Shown piece by piece: positions 1 through 7,736 of a stretch of 54,719 nucleotides of DNA. The stretch's first letter is position 1. Each line of letters starts with the position of its first letter. The notes below the pieces were generated by a model. That model was not told where the DNA came from and made no database searches. It saw only the letters and a program-made list of their open reading frames with translations. This DNA comes from a virus: the IMG/VR virus record IMGVR_UViG_3300046010_009690, positions 1-54,719 of that record; one strand, written 5' to 3'. The translations under genes were made by a program, and so were the position numbers.

Positions 1-2043
1 GAAGCAGAGTTCCCCAACATTGGCGGCACGGTCACGCTGACTGCCGATCCGTACTTCGACTACACCACGCTGCTTCTGCCGGGTAACGGGACAAACGGAG
101 CGCAGAACAACACGTTCCTTGATAGCAGCACCAACAACTTCACGATCACCCGCAACGGCAACACGACGCAGGGTACGTTCTCGCCCTTCTCGCAGACGGG
201 GTGGGGGAACTATTTTGATGGGAGCGGGGATTACTTGACTGCGCCGGATAATACGGCGTTTGATTTTGGTAGCGGCGACTTTACTATTGAAATGTGGGTG
301 TATCCAACAGCAGTTGGGCAATCAAGTCTGACGTTGTTATACGCTAAACCAAACGGTAGCGGTTATAGCGGAATTGCTATCGGCCAAAGTGTTGGCGGCT
401 ATGGAGTGTTAATTTATTGTTCTTCTGACGGAACGACATGGGGGTTAGTAACCGGCGCATCTGCTGGCACAATGACAGCTAATGCGTGGAATCATGTTGC
501 GGTAAGTCGCTCAGGCTCTAATCTTCGCGCATTTGTTAATGGTGTTCTCGGCAGCACAAGCAATGTATCGACAACTGCATTGGTAACAACTACTACCGCA
601 GTTTCACTTGGAAGCAGTGCTGGAACTGCCAACACATTTTTGACTGGATATATGTCCAATGTTCGCGTTGTCAAAGGCACCGCTGTCTATACGGCCAACT
701 TCACGCCTCCAACTGCTCCGCTCACAGCCATCACCAACACCTCGTTGCTGACCTGTCAGAGCAACCGCTTCATTGACAACAGCACCAACGCCTTTGCCAT
801 CACGCGCAACGGTGATGTGTCTGTCCAAGCCTTCAGCCCGTTCAACCCCACGGCAGCGTGGAGTGCGGCGACGTATGGCGGGAGTGGGTATTTTGATGGG
901 AGCGGGGATTATCTGACGCTTTCCGGCAACCCGACGCTGACCACAAACTTTACGATTGAGTTTTGGTTTTATATGCCCTCTTGGGGCGACCGCGTGTTCT
1001 TGTCGCAGGGCGGCGGCGCAGGAAGTTTCAGCACTTCTAACGGCGTTGCTTTCCAAATCTATTCCACTTCCACGGTGTTCTATGTTCAATGGGCAAACGG
1101 TGCTGGCAGTTTTGACACCCTTTCTACTGCAACATCTGGGATTGCAACAAATGCTTGGCATCACGTTGCGATAGGCAATAACGGAACTACAACTCGGTTA
1201 TGGATTGATGGTGTATCGGCAGATTCAGACACCGGCACGCCAACATGGGGCGTTCCAACAACTCGCTCCACTTACATTGGTTACATTAGTTACGCATCGT
1301 CTTACGCTGGTTTTGGATATATGGCTGGTGTTCGGATGGTTACGTCCGATGTGTATGGAGCGAACAACTCAACCATTACAGTCCCGACTGCACCTCCAAC
1401 TGCCATCACCAACACCCAACTGCTCGCCAACTTCACCAACGCAGGCATCTACGACGCTACGTCCAAGAACGACCTTGAGACGGTGGGCAACGCGCAGATC
1501 AGCACAGCGCAGAGCAAGTTCGGCGGGTCGTCGATGTATTTCGATGGGACGGGGGATTACCTTTTATCAAACCCCGCAACAAGTAATCTTTATGGATTTG
1601 GTACTGGCGACTTCACAATCGAATTCTGGATTTATTGCAATACAACTGGATCAACACAGATTGTTTACGATGGAAGACCAGCAGGAATAAATGGAGATTA
1701 TGCGACTATATACAGAGACTCCACAAATGTGTTTGTCTTTCTAAATAACAACATATATCGAATAACTGGAACAACTAGTATTGCGGCAAATACTTGGTAT
1801 CACGTTGCTGTTTCTCGTTATGCTGGAAATACAAGATTATTTGTAAATGGAGTTCAAGACGGGTCTACGTATTCTGATTCAACAAACTATTTGGCAGTTG
1901 CAAATAGACCTGTAATTGGCGTTGGCGGTGGATTGGCTGCATTTTTCTTCAACGGCTACATCGACGACCTCCGCATCACCAAAGGCATCGCCCGTTACAC
2001 CAGCAACTTCACCCCGCCGACTACGGCGTTCCTGACTCTGTAA
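1..2043 (+). CDS. Tail fibre-like protein with LamG-type modules (5' partial)
   Basis: The frame is open from base 1, so the N-terminus lies outside the window. Three successive modules begin with a YFDGSGDYL-like strand and continue with a DFTIEFW-like strand, the hallmark of concanavalin/LamG jelly-roll domains. Linkers repeat a TNTSLLTCQSN-type segment. LamG domains bind carbohydrate, so a receptor-binding or particle-decorating role is inferred. The module cores (about 290-700 and 1560-1960) are more AT-rich and use different codons than the linkers, which fits module exchange. It ends 8 bases before the next gene and lies upstream of the lysis genes. Confidence 0.75.
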   Translation, partial: EAEFPNIGGTVTLTADPYFDYTTLLLPGNGTNGAQNNTFLDSSTNNFTITRNGNTTQGTFSPFSQTGWGNYFDGSGDYLTAPDNTAFDFGSGDFTIEMWVYPTAVGQSSLTLLYAKPNGSGYSGIAIGQSVGGYGVLIYCSSDGTTWGLVTGASAGTMTANAWNHVAVSRSGSNLRAFVNGVLGSTSNVSTTALVTTTTAVSLGSSAGTANTFLTGYMSNVRVVKGTAVYTANFTPPTAPLTAITNTSLLTCQSNRFIDNSTNAFAITRNGDVSVQAFSPFNPTAAWSAATYGGSGYFDGSGDYLTLSGNPTLTTNFTIEFWFYMPSWGDRVFLSQGGGAGSFSTSNGVAFQIYSTSTVFYVQWANGAGSFDTLSTATSGIATNAWHHVAIGNNGTTTRLWIDGVSADSDTGTPTWGVPTTRSTYIGYISYASSYAGFGYMAGVRMVTSDVYGANNSTITVPTAPPTAITNTQLLANFTNAGIYDATSKNDLETVGNAQISTAQSKFGGSSMYFDGTGDYLLSNPATSNLYGFGTGDFTIEFWIYCNTTGSTQIVYDGRPAGINGDYATIYRDSTNVFVFLNNNIYRITGTTSIAANTWYHVAVSRYAGNTRLFVNGVQDGSTYSDSTNYLAVANRPVIGVGGGLAAFFFNGYIDDLRITKGIARYTSNFTPPTTAFLTL

Positions 2044-2051
2044 GGTGACTT

Positions 2052-2441
2052 ATGGCTCTGTATAGTTTCAAAGGCCACTACCCCGTCGAGCAGATCGACA
2101 ACAACAAGGGTTGGTACGAGGTTCCCGCCAAGCCGGAAGCACCAGAGGGTAAGCAGGTTGCGTGGGTAAACGCCGAGTGGGTCGTGCGTGACCCAAAGCC
2201 CGAGGATCGCCCCGGCTTTCAATGGAACTGGAACCACGGTGAAATGGCATGGGTGGAGTGCGAGTATCCGCAGACGGCGGAGGTCGTGACCCCTGACTTC
2301 TCGCTGGTCATTACCGACTCTGACTCCATCTCGACGGTGGTTGGATCGGAGCCGATTACTTTCGTAGCCTCCGGGTCTGATTCAATCAGCCTAGTAATTG
2401 ACTTTGTGACTTCGGATTCTGTGACTGGCGCTGCTGGGTGA
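2052..2441 (+). CDS. Hypothetical protein, possible fibre accessory
   Basis: This 129-aa protein starts with a Trp-rich half (GWYEVPAKPEAPEGKQVAWVN, then WNWNHGEMAWVE). It ends with an acidic Ser/Thr-rich half containing imperfect repeats of a DSDSIS motif. Its position directly after a fibre gene suggests a fibre accessory or assembly protein, but I recognise no family. The stop overlaps the next start (TGATG). Confidence 0.6.
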   Translation: MALYSFKGHYPVEQIDNNKGWYEVPAKPEAPEGKQVAWVNAEWVVRDPKPEDRPGFQWNWNHGEMAWVECEYPQTAEVVTPDFSLVITDSDSISTVVGSEPITFVASGSDSISLVIDFVTSDSVTGAAG

Positions 2442-2668
2442 TGACGATGGAAATGCAGGTTCTCTTCAATATTGTCGTAGGTATTGCCGGAGTATTCGGC
2501 GGCTGGATCTTGAACAACATTTCTCGTTCTATTGAAAAGCTGGATCAAGATGTCAGAAACATGCCGCTGACTTACGTGACGCAGAACCACTACCAGCGCG
2601 ATATTGACGAGATCAAATCCATGCTGCGACTTATCTTTGACCGACTTGAGAGCAAGCAAGACAAATGA
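2441..2668 (+). CDS. Small membrane protein with coiled-coil tail
   Basis: This 75-aa protein has one N-terminal hydrophobic segment (VLFNIVVGIAGVFGGWIL) followed by a charged helix likely to form a coiled coil. That layout resembles XhlA/hemolysin-type holin accessory proteins. It sits at the head of the lysis cassette, and its stop overlaps the next start by ATGA. ATG at 2441 is preferred over the GTG just upstream. A lysis-accessory role is inferred from layout and position. Confidence 0.55.
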   Translation: MTMEMQVLFNIVVGIAGVFGGWILNNISRSIEKLDQDVRNMPLTYVTQNHYQRDIDEIKSMLRLIFDRLESKQDK

Positions 2669-3078
2669 GCGAACCAGTAGACATTGAGCTGTTCAAGGCG
2701 CAGGTTCAGGCTGAGTTGAATCGGCTTGAGGCTAAAGCATCGGCTAAGACCGTAGCAGGCAAGGCTATCGGCAAGGACGGCCTCAAGTACATCACGGCTA
2801 TCGTGGTGATTGGTGTCGTCTCTAGTCTGTTCCTTGATAATGACAAAATCGCCGCTGTGATGGGGCTACTCGGCGCTTCGCTGACTGCGCTCATTTCCAT
2901 GCTCAACGGCATCGCCGGAACGGTTGAGAAGGAAGAGAAGCCTGAGTTTGCGGTTATCAAAGAGCTGATTGCGAAGCTCGACCGGCTTGACCGCAAGGAG
3001 CAGCCGATGCGCGTGGACGTAGAAGGCGACCACGTAACCGTGACCAAAGGCGATGACGTCGTGAGGGCTTCGAAATGA
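2665..3078 (+). CDS. Putative holin-like membrane protein
   Basis: This 137-aa protein has a charged N-terminal helix and two hydrophobic segments (LKYITAIVVIGVVSSLFL and a second around AVMGLLGASLTALISML). A long charged C-terminal region follows (KLDRLDRKE, then HVTVTKGDDVV). Two membrane segments next to an endolysin suggest a holin or lysis regulator. Both ends overlap neighbours through ATGA junctions, so the lysis genes are translationally coupled. Confidence 0.55.
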   Translation: MSEPVDIELFKAQVQAELNRLEAKASAKTVAGKAIGKDGLKYITAIVVIGVVSSLFLDNDKIAAVMGLLGASLTALISMLNGIAGTVEKEEKPEFAVIKELIAKLDRLDRKEQPMRVDVEGDHVTVTKGDDVVRASK

Positions 3079-3560
3079 TGACAATGGTTAGCACGTTTCT
3101 ATCGTTCTTGGCCGGTGGCCTGCCCAAGATTCTGCAAATCTTCCAAGATCGGCAGGACAAGAAACACGAACTAGCGTTGGTCGCCGCACAGAAGGAGCGG
3201 GAACTAGCCCTCGCTGAACGCGGCTTTATCGCACAAGCACGCGTAGAGGAAATCAAACTAGAGCAAATTCAGACGCAGACTGCTGCCGAGGAACGCCAAG
3301 CCCTTTACAGCCACGACGTAGAGATCGGCAAAGGCGCAAGCCAATGGATGATTAACCTGCGTGCCTCGGTGCGCCCGGTGGTGACGTACATTTTTGTGTT
3401 AGAGCTAGTCATTATCAACATCGCTGGTATGTGGTACGCGTGGAACCAAGGCGTACCGTTTGCGGTTGCGCTGGAAAACGTATTCTCTGAGGACGAGATG
3501 TTGATCCTGTCTTCAATCATAGCGTTTTGGTTCGGGACACAGGCTTTCGGCAAGAAGTGA
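3075..3560 (+). CDS. Holin, GTA_holin_3TM-like
   Basis: This 161-aa protein has an N-terminal segment (FLSFLAGGLPKILQIF), a long charged helix (KKHELALVAAQKERELALAE), then two hydrophobic segments (RPVVTYIFVLELVIINIAG and ILSSIIAFWFGTQAFGKK). That order matches phage and gene-transfer-agent 3TM holins. Its role would be membrane permeabilisation to release the muralytic enzyme encoded next, whose start overlaps this stop. Confidence 0.7.
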   Translation: MMTMVSTFLSFLAGGLPKILQIFQDRQDKKHELALVAAQKERELALAERGFIAQARVEEIKLEQIQTQTAAEERQALYSHDVEIGKGASQWMINLRASVRPVVTYIFVLELVIINIAGMWYAWNQGVPFAVALENVFSEDEMLILSSIIAFWFGTQAFGKK

Positions 3561-4045
3561 AAGTCAGCCCCGCCACTATCCAAATGATCAAGCACCATGA
3601 AGGGGTGAGGACTAAACCTTACCGCTGTCCGGCGCTTTTGTGGACGGTGGGCGTGGGCCATGTCATTGACCCGGCTCATATCGCGGTGAAGTATGAGGAG
3701 CGCAAGAATCTACCGATACCCGAAGGCTGGGATCGCGTCCTTACGATGGGAGAGGTGGATACTATTCTTGCTCAAGACCTTGGCCGGTTTGAGCGTGGTG
3801 TTCTTCGACTTTGCCCTGCTGTTTCTGGTCGCCAAGGACTCTTTGATTCTCTCGTATCTTTTGCCTTCAACGTGGGACTGGGGAATCTTCAGAGATCTTC
3901 TCTCCGGATGAAGACAAACCGGGGCGAACTGGAAGACGCAGCAGACGAGTTCCTCAAATGGACGAAGGCTGGGGGGCGTGTGTTGCCGGGTCTAGTTAAA
4001 CGCCGAAATGACGAACGCACACTGTATCTATTGGGGATCAAATAA
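3557..4045 (+). CDS. Endolysin, GH24 lysozyme
   Basis: The protein cleaves peptidoglycan glycan strands. The segment HEGVRTKPYRCPALLWTVGV carries the T4-lysozyme catalytic pattern as E, eight residues, C, five residues, T; Cys instead of Asp at the second position is known in many GH24 phage lysozymes. It is followed by GH and later by FDSLVSFAFNVG, the conserved helix near the active site. GTG at 3557 overlaps the holin stop and gives 162 aa, the usual length of these enzymes. No signal peptide is seen, so release depends on the holin. Confidence 0.85.
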   Translation: MKVSPATIQMIKHHEGVRTKPYRCPALLWTVGVGHVIDPAHIAVKYEERKNLPIPEGWDRVLTMGEVDTILAQDLGRFERGVLRLCPAVSGRQGLFDSLVSFAFNVGLGNLQRSSLRMKTNRGELEDAADEFLKWTKAGGRVLPGLVKRRNDERTLYLLGIK

Positions 4046-4692
4046 TGCCCGCAGCGATGACATTCACCAGTCTGCAGTCTGATATCCGTAACTACCTTGA
4101 AAGGGGTGGTATCACGGACCCTATTGTATACGAGCAGATCCCCCGACTTATTACGTTGGCCGAGCGCCGGATTTCTCGAGAGTTGAAAATCCAGGGGTTC
4201 CAGACTGTGGTGAACACAACGATGCAAGCCAACCTCGCGGTCTATGCGAAACCCGACCGCTGGCGCGACACAATCAGCATCAACATCGGCACCGGGAACA
4301 ATAATAATACTCATACTCCCGTTTTTTCTAGAGCTTACGAATACGTTCGAAGCTATTGGCCGAATGAAACCGAAACCGGCCAACCGGAGTTCTACGCTGA
4401 CTATGACTACAAACATTGGATATTCACTCCGACACCGGATGCTGCTTACCCGATGGAGATTCTTTATTACGAGCTGCCGCCGCTATTGGATGACACCAAC
4501 CAGACTAACTGGTTGTCGGAATTCGCCCCCAATGTCCTGCTTTATGGGTCGTTGGTAGAGGCGACCCCTTTTGTGAAGGACGATCAGAGGGTACAATTGT
4601 GGCAGTCCTACTACGACCGGGCGCTGTCGGCTCTTAATGGGGAAGACCTGCAGAAGATTCTCGATCGTGCCGCCACTCGCCAAGAGGCCTAA
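4045..4692 (+). CDS. Head-tail adaptor / tail tubular A-like protein
   Basis: This 215-aa protein opens with a helical region (FTSLQSDIRNYLERGGITDP, then IPRLITLAERRISREL) and later has ELPPLLDDTNQTNWLSEFAP and LYGSLVEATPF. This pattern is typical of podovirus adaptor or tail tubular A-type proteins, which form a ring beneath the portal. It lies two genes upstream of a nozzle-like gene, as in other short-tailed phages. Family assignment is from recalled motifs; the structural role is inferred. Confidence 0.65.
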   Translation: MPAAMTFTSLQSDIRNYLERGGITDPIVYEQIPRLITLAERRISRELKIQGFQTVVNTTMQANLAVYAKPDRWRDTISINIGTGNNNNTHTPVFSRAYEYVRSYWPNETETGQPEFYADYDYKHWIFTPTPDAAYPMEILYYELPPLLDDTNQTNWLSEFAPNVLLYGSLVEATPFVKDDQRVQLWQSYYDRALSALNGEDLQKILDRAATRQEA

Positions 4693-4695
4693 ACG

Positions 4696-5889
4696 ATGAC
4701 GACCTACACGAACACTTTCGGTGGCACCAATATTTACCCCAGTGACGTACAATACAGATACGTCTCACTGACTGTTGACCAAGCGCTGAGTTGGCCGCTC
4801 GAGACTGCGCCGACCACCGACGTTGTGGCGTCCATTATGGACGTTAATCCGACCACGACGAGTCTGGTCATCACAATGCCGGATGCCACCGAAGCGGGTA
4901 CCGGTCAGACGGTGCTTTTTAACAACGTTGGCTCTAACACGTTCACGGTCAAGACTAACACCGGGTCGCAAATTTGTGCTCCGCAGTCCGGTACGACTTT
5001 TCAGATTTATTTGACGAGCAACAGCACGGCTGCGGGTACGTGGCGTTCATTCCAATATGGCGCTTCCGCTTCGGCTACGAATGCATCTTCGCTGGCAGGA
5101 CTTGGCCTTAAAGCGATTGCCACGACACTGAACCAGTCGATCGAAGTAGCGTCTTTCAGCACGAATTACACGGCGGGCACCAGTGATCGCTCTAAGGCGT
5201 ACATTTGGACAGGTGGTGCAGGCACACTTTTCCTTTCGTCTGCGCCATCGCTGGGGAACGATTGGTTCTTGCAAGTGCGTAATGGCGGCACGGGCGATTT
5301 GACGATTGACCCGAACAGCTCTGAGAACATTAACGGCTCGAGCACGCTAACGCTTTCGCCGGGTGATTCGTGCATCATCGTTACAGATGGTGTCGAATTC
5401 TGGACGATTGGTTTTGGCCAGTCTGCGGTTTATGCCTTCAGCGTGTTGCAGATCGATATCGCGGGTAGCGGCGACTACACACTATCGACGGCCGAACTTA
5501 ACCGGACGGCTTACATTTTCACCGGCACGCTCACCGGCAACCGCGACGTTATTGTCCCGACGACAGCTCAGCAGTATTGGGTCAGCAACCAAACTAGCGG
5601 GTCGTACACGCTTGGGATTAAGACCGCTGCCCAGTCTCCCGCAGTTACGGTGGCTCAGGGTGCTCGCGCTATCCTGTATTGCGACGGCACCAATGTCGTG
5701 GATGCCGACACAGCAACGATTGCGATTCCGGTGACGGTGGCTCAAGGCGGTACGGGAGCAACGACAGCTTCAGGTGCAAGAACGAATTTAGGTGCTACAG
5801 CTATTGGTGATGCGGTCTTTACGGCAGCGAATACGACAGCGGCACAAATTGCGTTGGGTCTCGACCCGATTCAGGGTGGCACTTACTGA
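4696..5889 (+). CDS. Tail fibre/spike-like protein
   Basis: This 397-aa protein is rich in Thr, Ser, Gly and Asn with beta-strand-like repeats. Near the C-terminus it carries VAQGGTGATTASGARTNLGA, a linker motif seen in many phage fibre proteins. The N-terminal half has repeated GAGTLFLSSAPS / GGTGDLTIDPNSS-like segments. It lies between the adaptor-like and nozzle-like genes and overlaps the next start by TGATG. A role as receptor-binding or tail-decorating fibre is inferred. Confidence 0.65.
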   Translation: MTTYTNTFGGTNIYPSDVQYRYVSLTVDQALSWPLETAPTTDVVASIMDVNPTTTSLVITMPDATEAGTGQTVLFNNVGSNTFTVKTNTGSQICAPQSGTTFQIYLTSNSTAAGTWRSFQYGASASATNASSLAGLGLKAIATTLNQSIEVASFSTNYTAGTSDRSKAYIWTGGAGTLFLSSAPSLGNDWFLQVRNGGTGDLTIDPNSSENINGSSTLTLSPGDSCIIVTDGVEFWTIGFGQSAVYAFSVLQIDIAGSGDYTLSTAELNRTAYIFTGTLTGNRDVIVPTTAQQYWVSNQTSGSYTLGIKTAAQSPAVTVAQGARAILYCDGTNVVDADTATIAIPVTVAQGGTGATTASGARTNLGATAIGDAVFTAANTTAAQIALGLDPIQGGTY

Positions 5890-7499
5890 TGCCTTTGCAA
5901 CCGGTCGTTATTCGTTCGCAACCCGGAATCAAGCGGGACGGCACGAAGTTTGAAGGCAACTTTTACGTTGACGGCCAATGGTGTCGGTTTCAGCGCGGGT
6001 TGCCGAGAAAGATGGGCGGTTATCGTGCGCTGCAAGATCGGTTGGATGGTATTGCGCGTGGCATGCATATCCACAATCACAGTGGATTTGTGTACGTTCA
6101 TATTGGCACCAAAGATGGGGTGTTCCGATTTAGGTTAAACCAAAACGGTTTGAGCAGTATCGTCACAAATCGCACAGATCCGGCGTATGTGAGTAATGCT
6201 AATGCCAACTGGGTCTTTGATGTAGCTTTTAACACCACGACCAACCAAAATGAAATCTTGGCGCATGTAGCGTATGACATCGAAGACATATCGTCTGACG
6301 CTAATGGTGCGCTCTATCGCGGCTTTGACAATGGTACTGCGCCGCTTAGTCTGGAATCAGACGTTACGGTTTCTGGCGGCATTGTTGCGTTGGCTCCGTA
6401 TGTGTTTGCGTATGGCTCGGACGGTTTTGTGCAGTGGAGTCGTGCGGGATATACGGACGATTGGACAGGCGGCGATGCGGGTAACGCTCGGGTCACAAGC
6501 CAAAAGATCGTTAAGGGACTGCCGCTTCGTGCGGGTGCTGGTAATGCGCCGTCTGGACTCTTTTGGTCATTGGATTCGGTAGTACGCGCCAGTTATGTGG
6601 GCGGGGCAGCGGTATTTAATTTCGACACCATTACCTCGCAGTCAAGCATTCTCTCTGGGAAGAGTGTGATTGAGTACGATGGTTTGTACTTCTGGTGCGG
6701 TGTCGACCGCTTCTTGATGTTTAACGGTGTTGTGCGCGAAGTGCCGAATCAGCTCAACTTGAACTGGTTCTACGACAACCTGAACTACGCGCAACGTCAG
6801 AAAGTCTTTGCGTTCAAGGTGCCACGTTGGGGCGAAATCTGGTGGTGTTACCCGCGTGGAAGTGCGACTGAGTGCACGCATGCGGTGATTTACAACGTGC
6901 GTGAGGAGACTTGGTACGACACGGTGTTGCCCAACAGCGGGCGCTCTGCAGGTCAGTATGCACAGGTGTTTAATTCGCCGCTCGTGATTGGTGTTATTGA
7001 TACGGAGACCACGCAATTTCGTGGCGTTCAGAACACCGAACTTCGCATTACGGAGGACGGCAATCCGCGCATCATCAACGACCCCAAGGGTTATGTGGTG
7101 TGGCAACACGAATACGGCACAGATGAAATCAATGGCGATCAAATTCGCCCGGTGCAGTCATTTTTCGAAACGGCAGATATGTCATTGCTCTCCGGAGAGC
7201 AGCCGCAAAATATGGCACTGCGTGTAGAGTACATCGAACCCGACTTCGTGCAAGTGGGCAACATGACAGTACAAATCACCGGTCGCGCTAATGCTAAATC
7301 GGCAGAAGTGACAGGCGATCCGCAAATCATTTATGCTACACCAACCGAGCGCCAGCAACAGCTTGTATATTTCCGCGAAATTCGGCGCGAGATGCGCTTT
7401 CGGTTCGAAAGCAACACTCTCGGTGGCAGTTACCAGATGGGGCAAGTGATCGCGCATGTTGAACCGGCGACAGGAACAGTGCTCGGGGGCAACCCATGA
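5889..7499 (+). CDS. Tail nozzle / DNA-stabilisation protein (P22 gp10 or T7 gp12-like)
   Basis: This 536-aa beta-rich protein begins PGIKRDGTKFEGNFYVDGQW, then FQRGLPRKMGGYRAL. That opening is common to tail hub or nozzle proteins of short-tailed phages, which extend the portal channel and close it after packaging. WSLDSVVRASYVGG and LYFWCGVDRFLMFNGVV resemble blades of a propeller-like fold. It overlaps the next gene by ATGA. Assignment rests on the recalled family pattern plus position after the adaptor. Confidence 0.7.
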   Translation: MPLQPVVIRSQPGIKRDGTKFEGNFYVDGQWCRFQRGLPRKMGGYRALQDRLDGIARGMHIHNHSGFVYVHIGTKDGVFRFRLNQNGLSSIVTNRTDPAYVSNANANWVFDVAFNTTTNQNEILAHVAYDIEDISSDANGALYRGFDNGTAPLSLESDVTVSGGIVALAPYVFAYGSDGFVQWSRAGYTDDWTGGDAGNARVTSQKIVKGLPLRAGAGNAPSGLFWSLDSVVRASYVGGAAVFNFDTITSQSSILSGKSVIEYDGLYFWCGVDRFLMFNGVVREVPNQLNLNWFYDNLNYAQRQKVFAFKVPRWGEIWWCYPRGSATECTHAVIYNVREETWYDTVLPNSGRSAGQYAQVFNSPLVIGVIDTETTQFRGVQNTELRITEDGNPRIINDPKGYVVWQHEYGTDEINGDQIRPVQSFFETADMSLLSGEQPQNMALRVEYIEPDFVQVGNMTVQITGRANAKSAEVTGDPQIIYATPTERQQQLVYFREIRREMRFRFESNTLGGSYQMGQVIAHVEPATGTVLGGNP

Positions 7500-7729
7500 G
7501 CCTTTTGACGGACCCACGCTATCACAAGTTGAAAGATTGGGCAGATTTTACGGTATTTGATCTTGAGAAATATGGTCCGATTGCGCGTTTGGAGAAAGAA
7601 ACCGAATGGCAGAATTGGGCTGCGGGCATCATTGGGATCAATGGCATTTCTCAACAAAATCCGCCGTCGCCGTACCAGTATGACAATTGGCGTGATTGGG
7701 CTTCTCGTTTCTACCAAGTTTTGGATTAG
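7496..7729 (+). CDS. Small virion-region protein
   Basis: This 77-aa protein is rich in aromatic residues (YHKLKDWADFTVFDLEKYGP, later YQYDNWRDWASRFYQVLD). Its start overlaps the nozzle gene by ATGA. No family is recognised. Proximity suggests a small tail or assembly component. Confidence 0.55.
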   Translation: MSLLTDPRYHKLKDWADFTVFDLEKYGPIARLEKETEWQNWAAGIIGINGISQQNPPSPYQYDNWRDWASRFYQVLD

Positions 7730-7736
7730 GTGAGCC

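Noticed and set aside
604-1164. Minus-strand frame of 186 codons inside the LamG fibre gene
   Set aside because: It lies entirely opposite a well-supported repeat protein, and its sequence is low in hydrophobic core and rich in Arg/Gly, as expected of a shadow frame.
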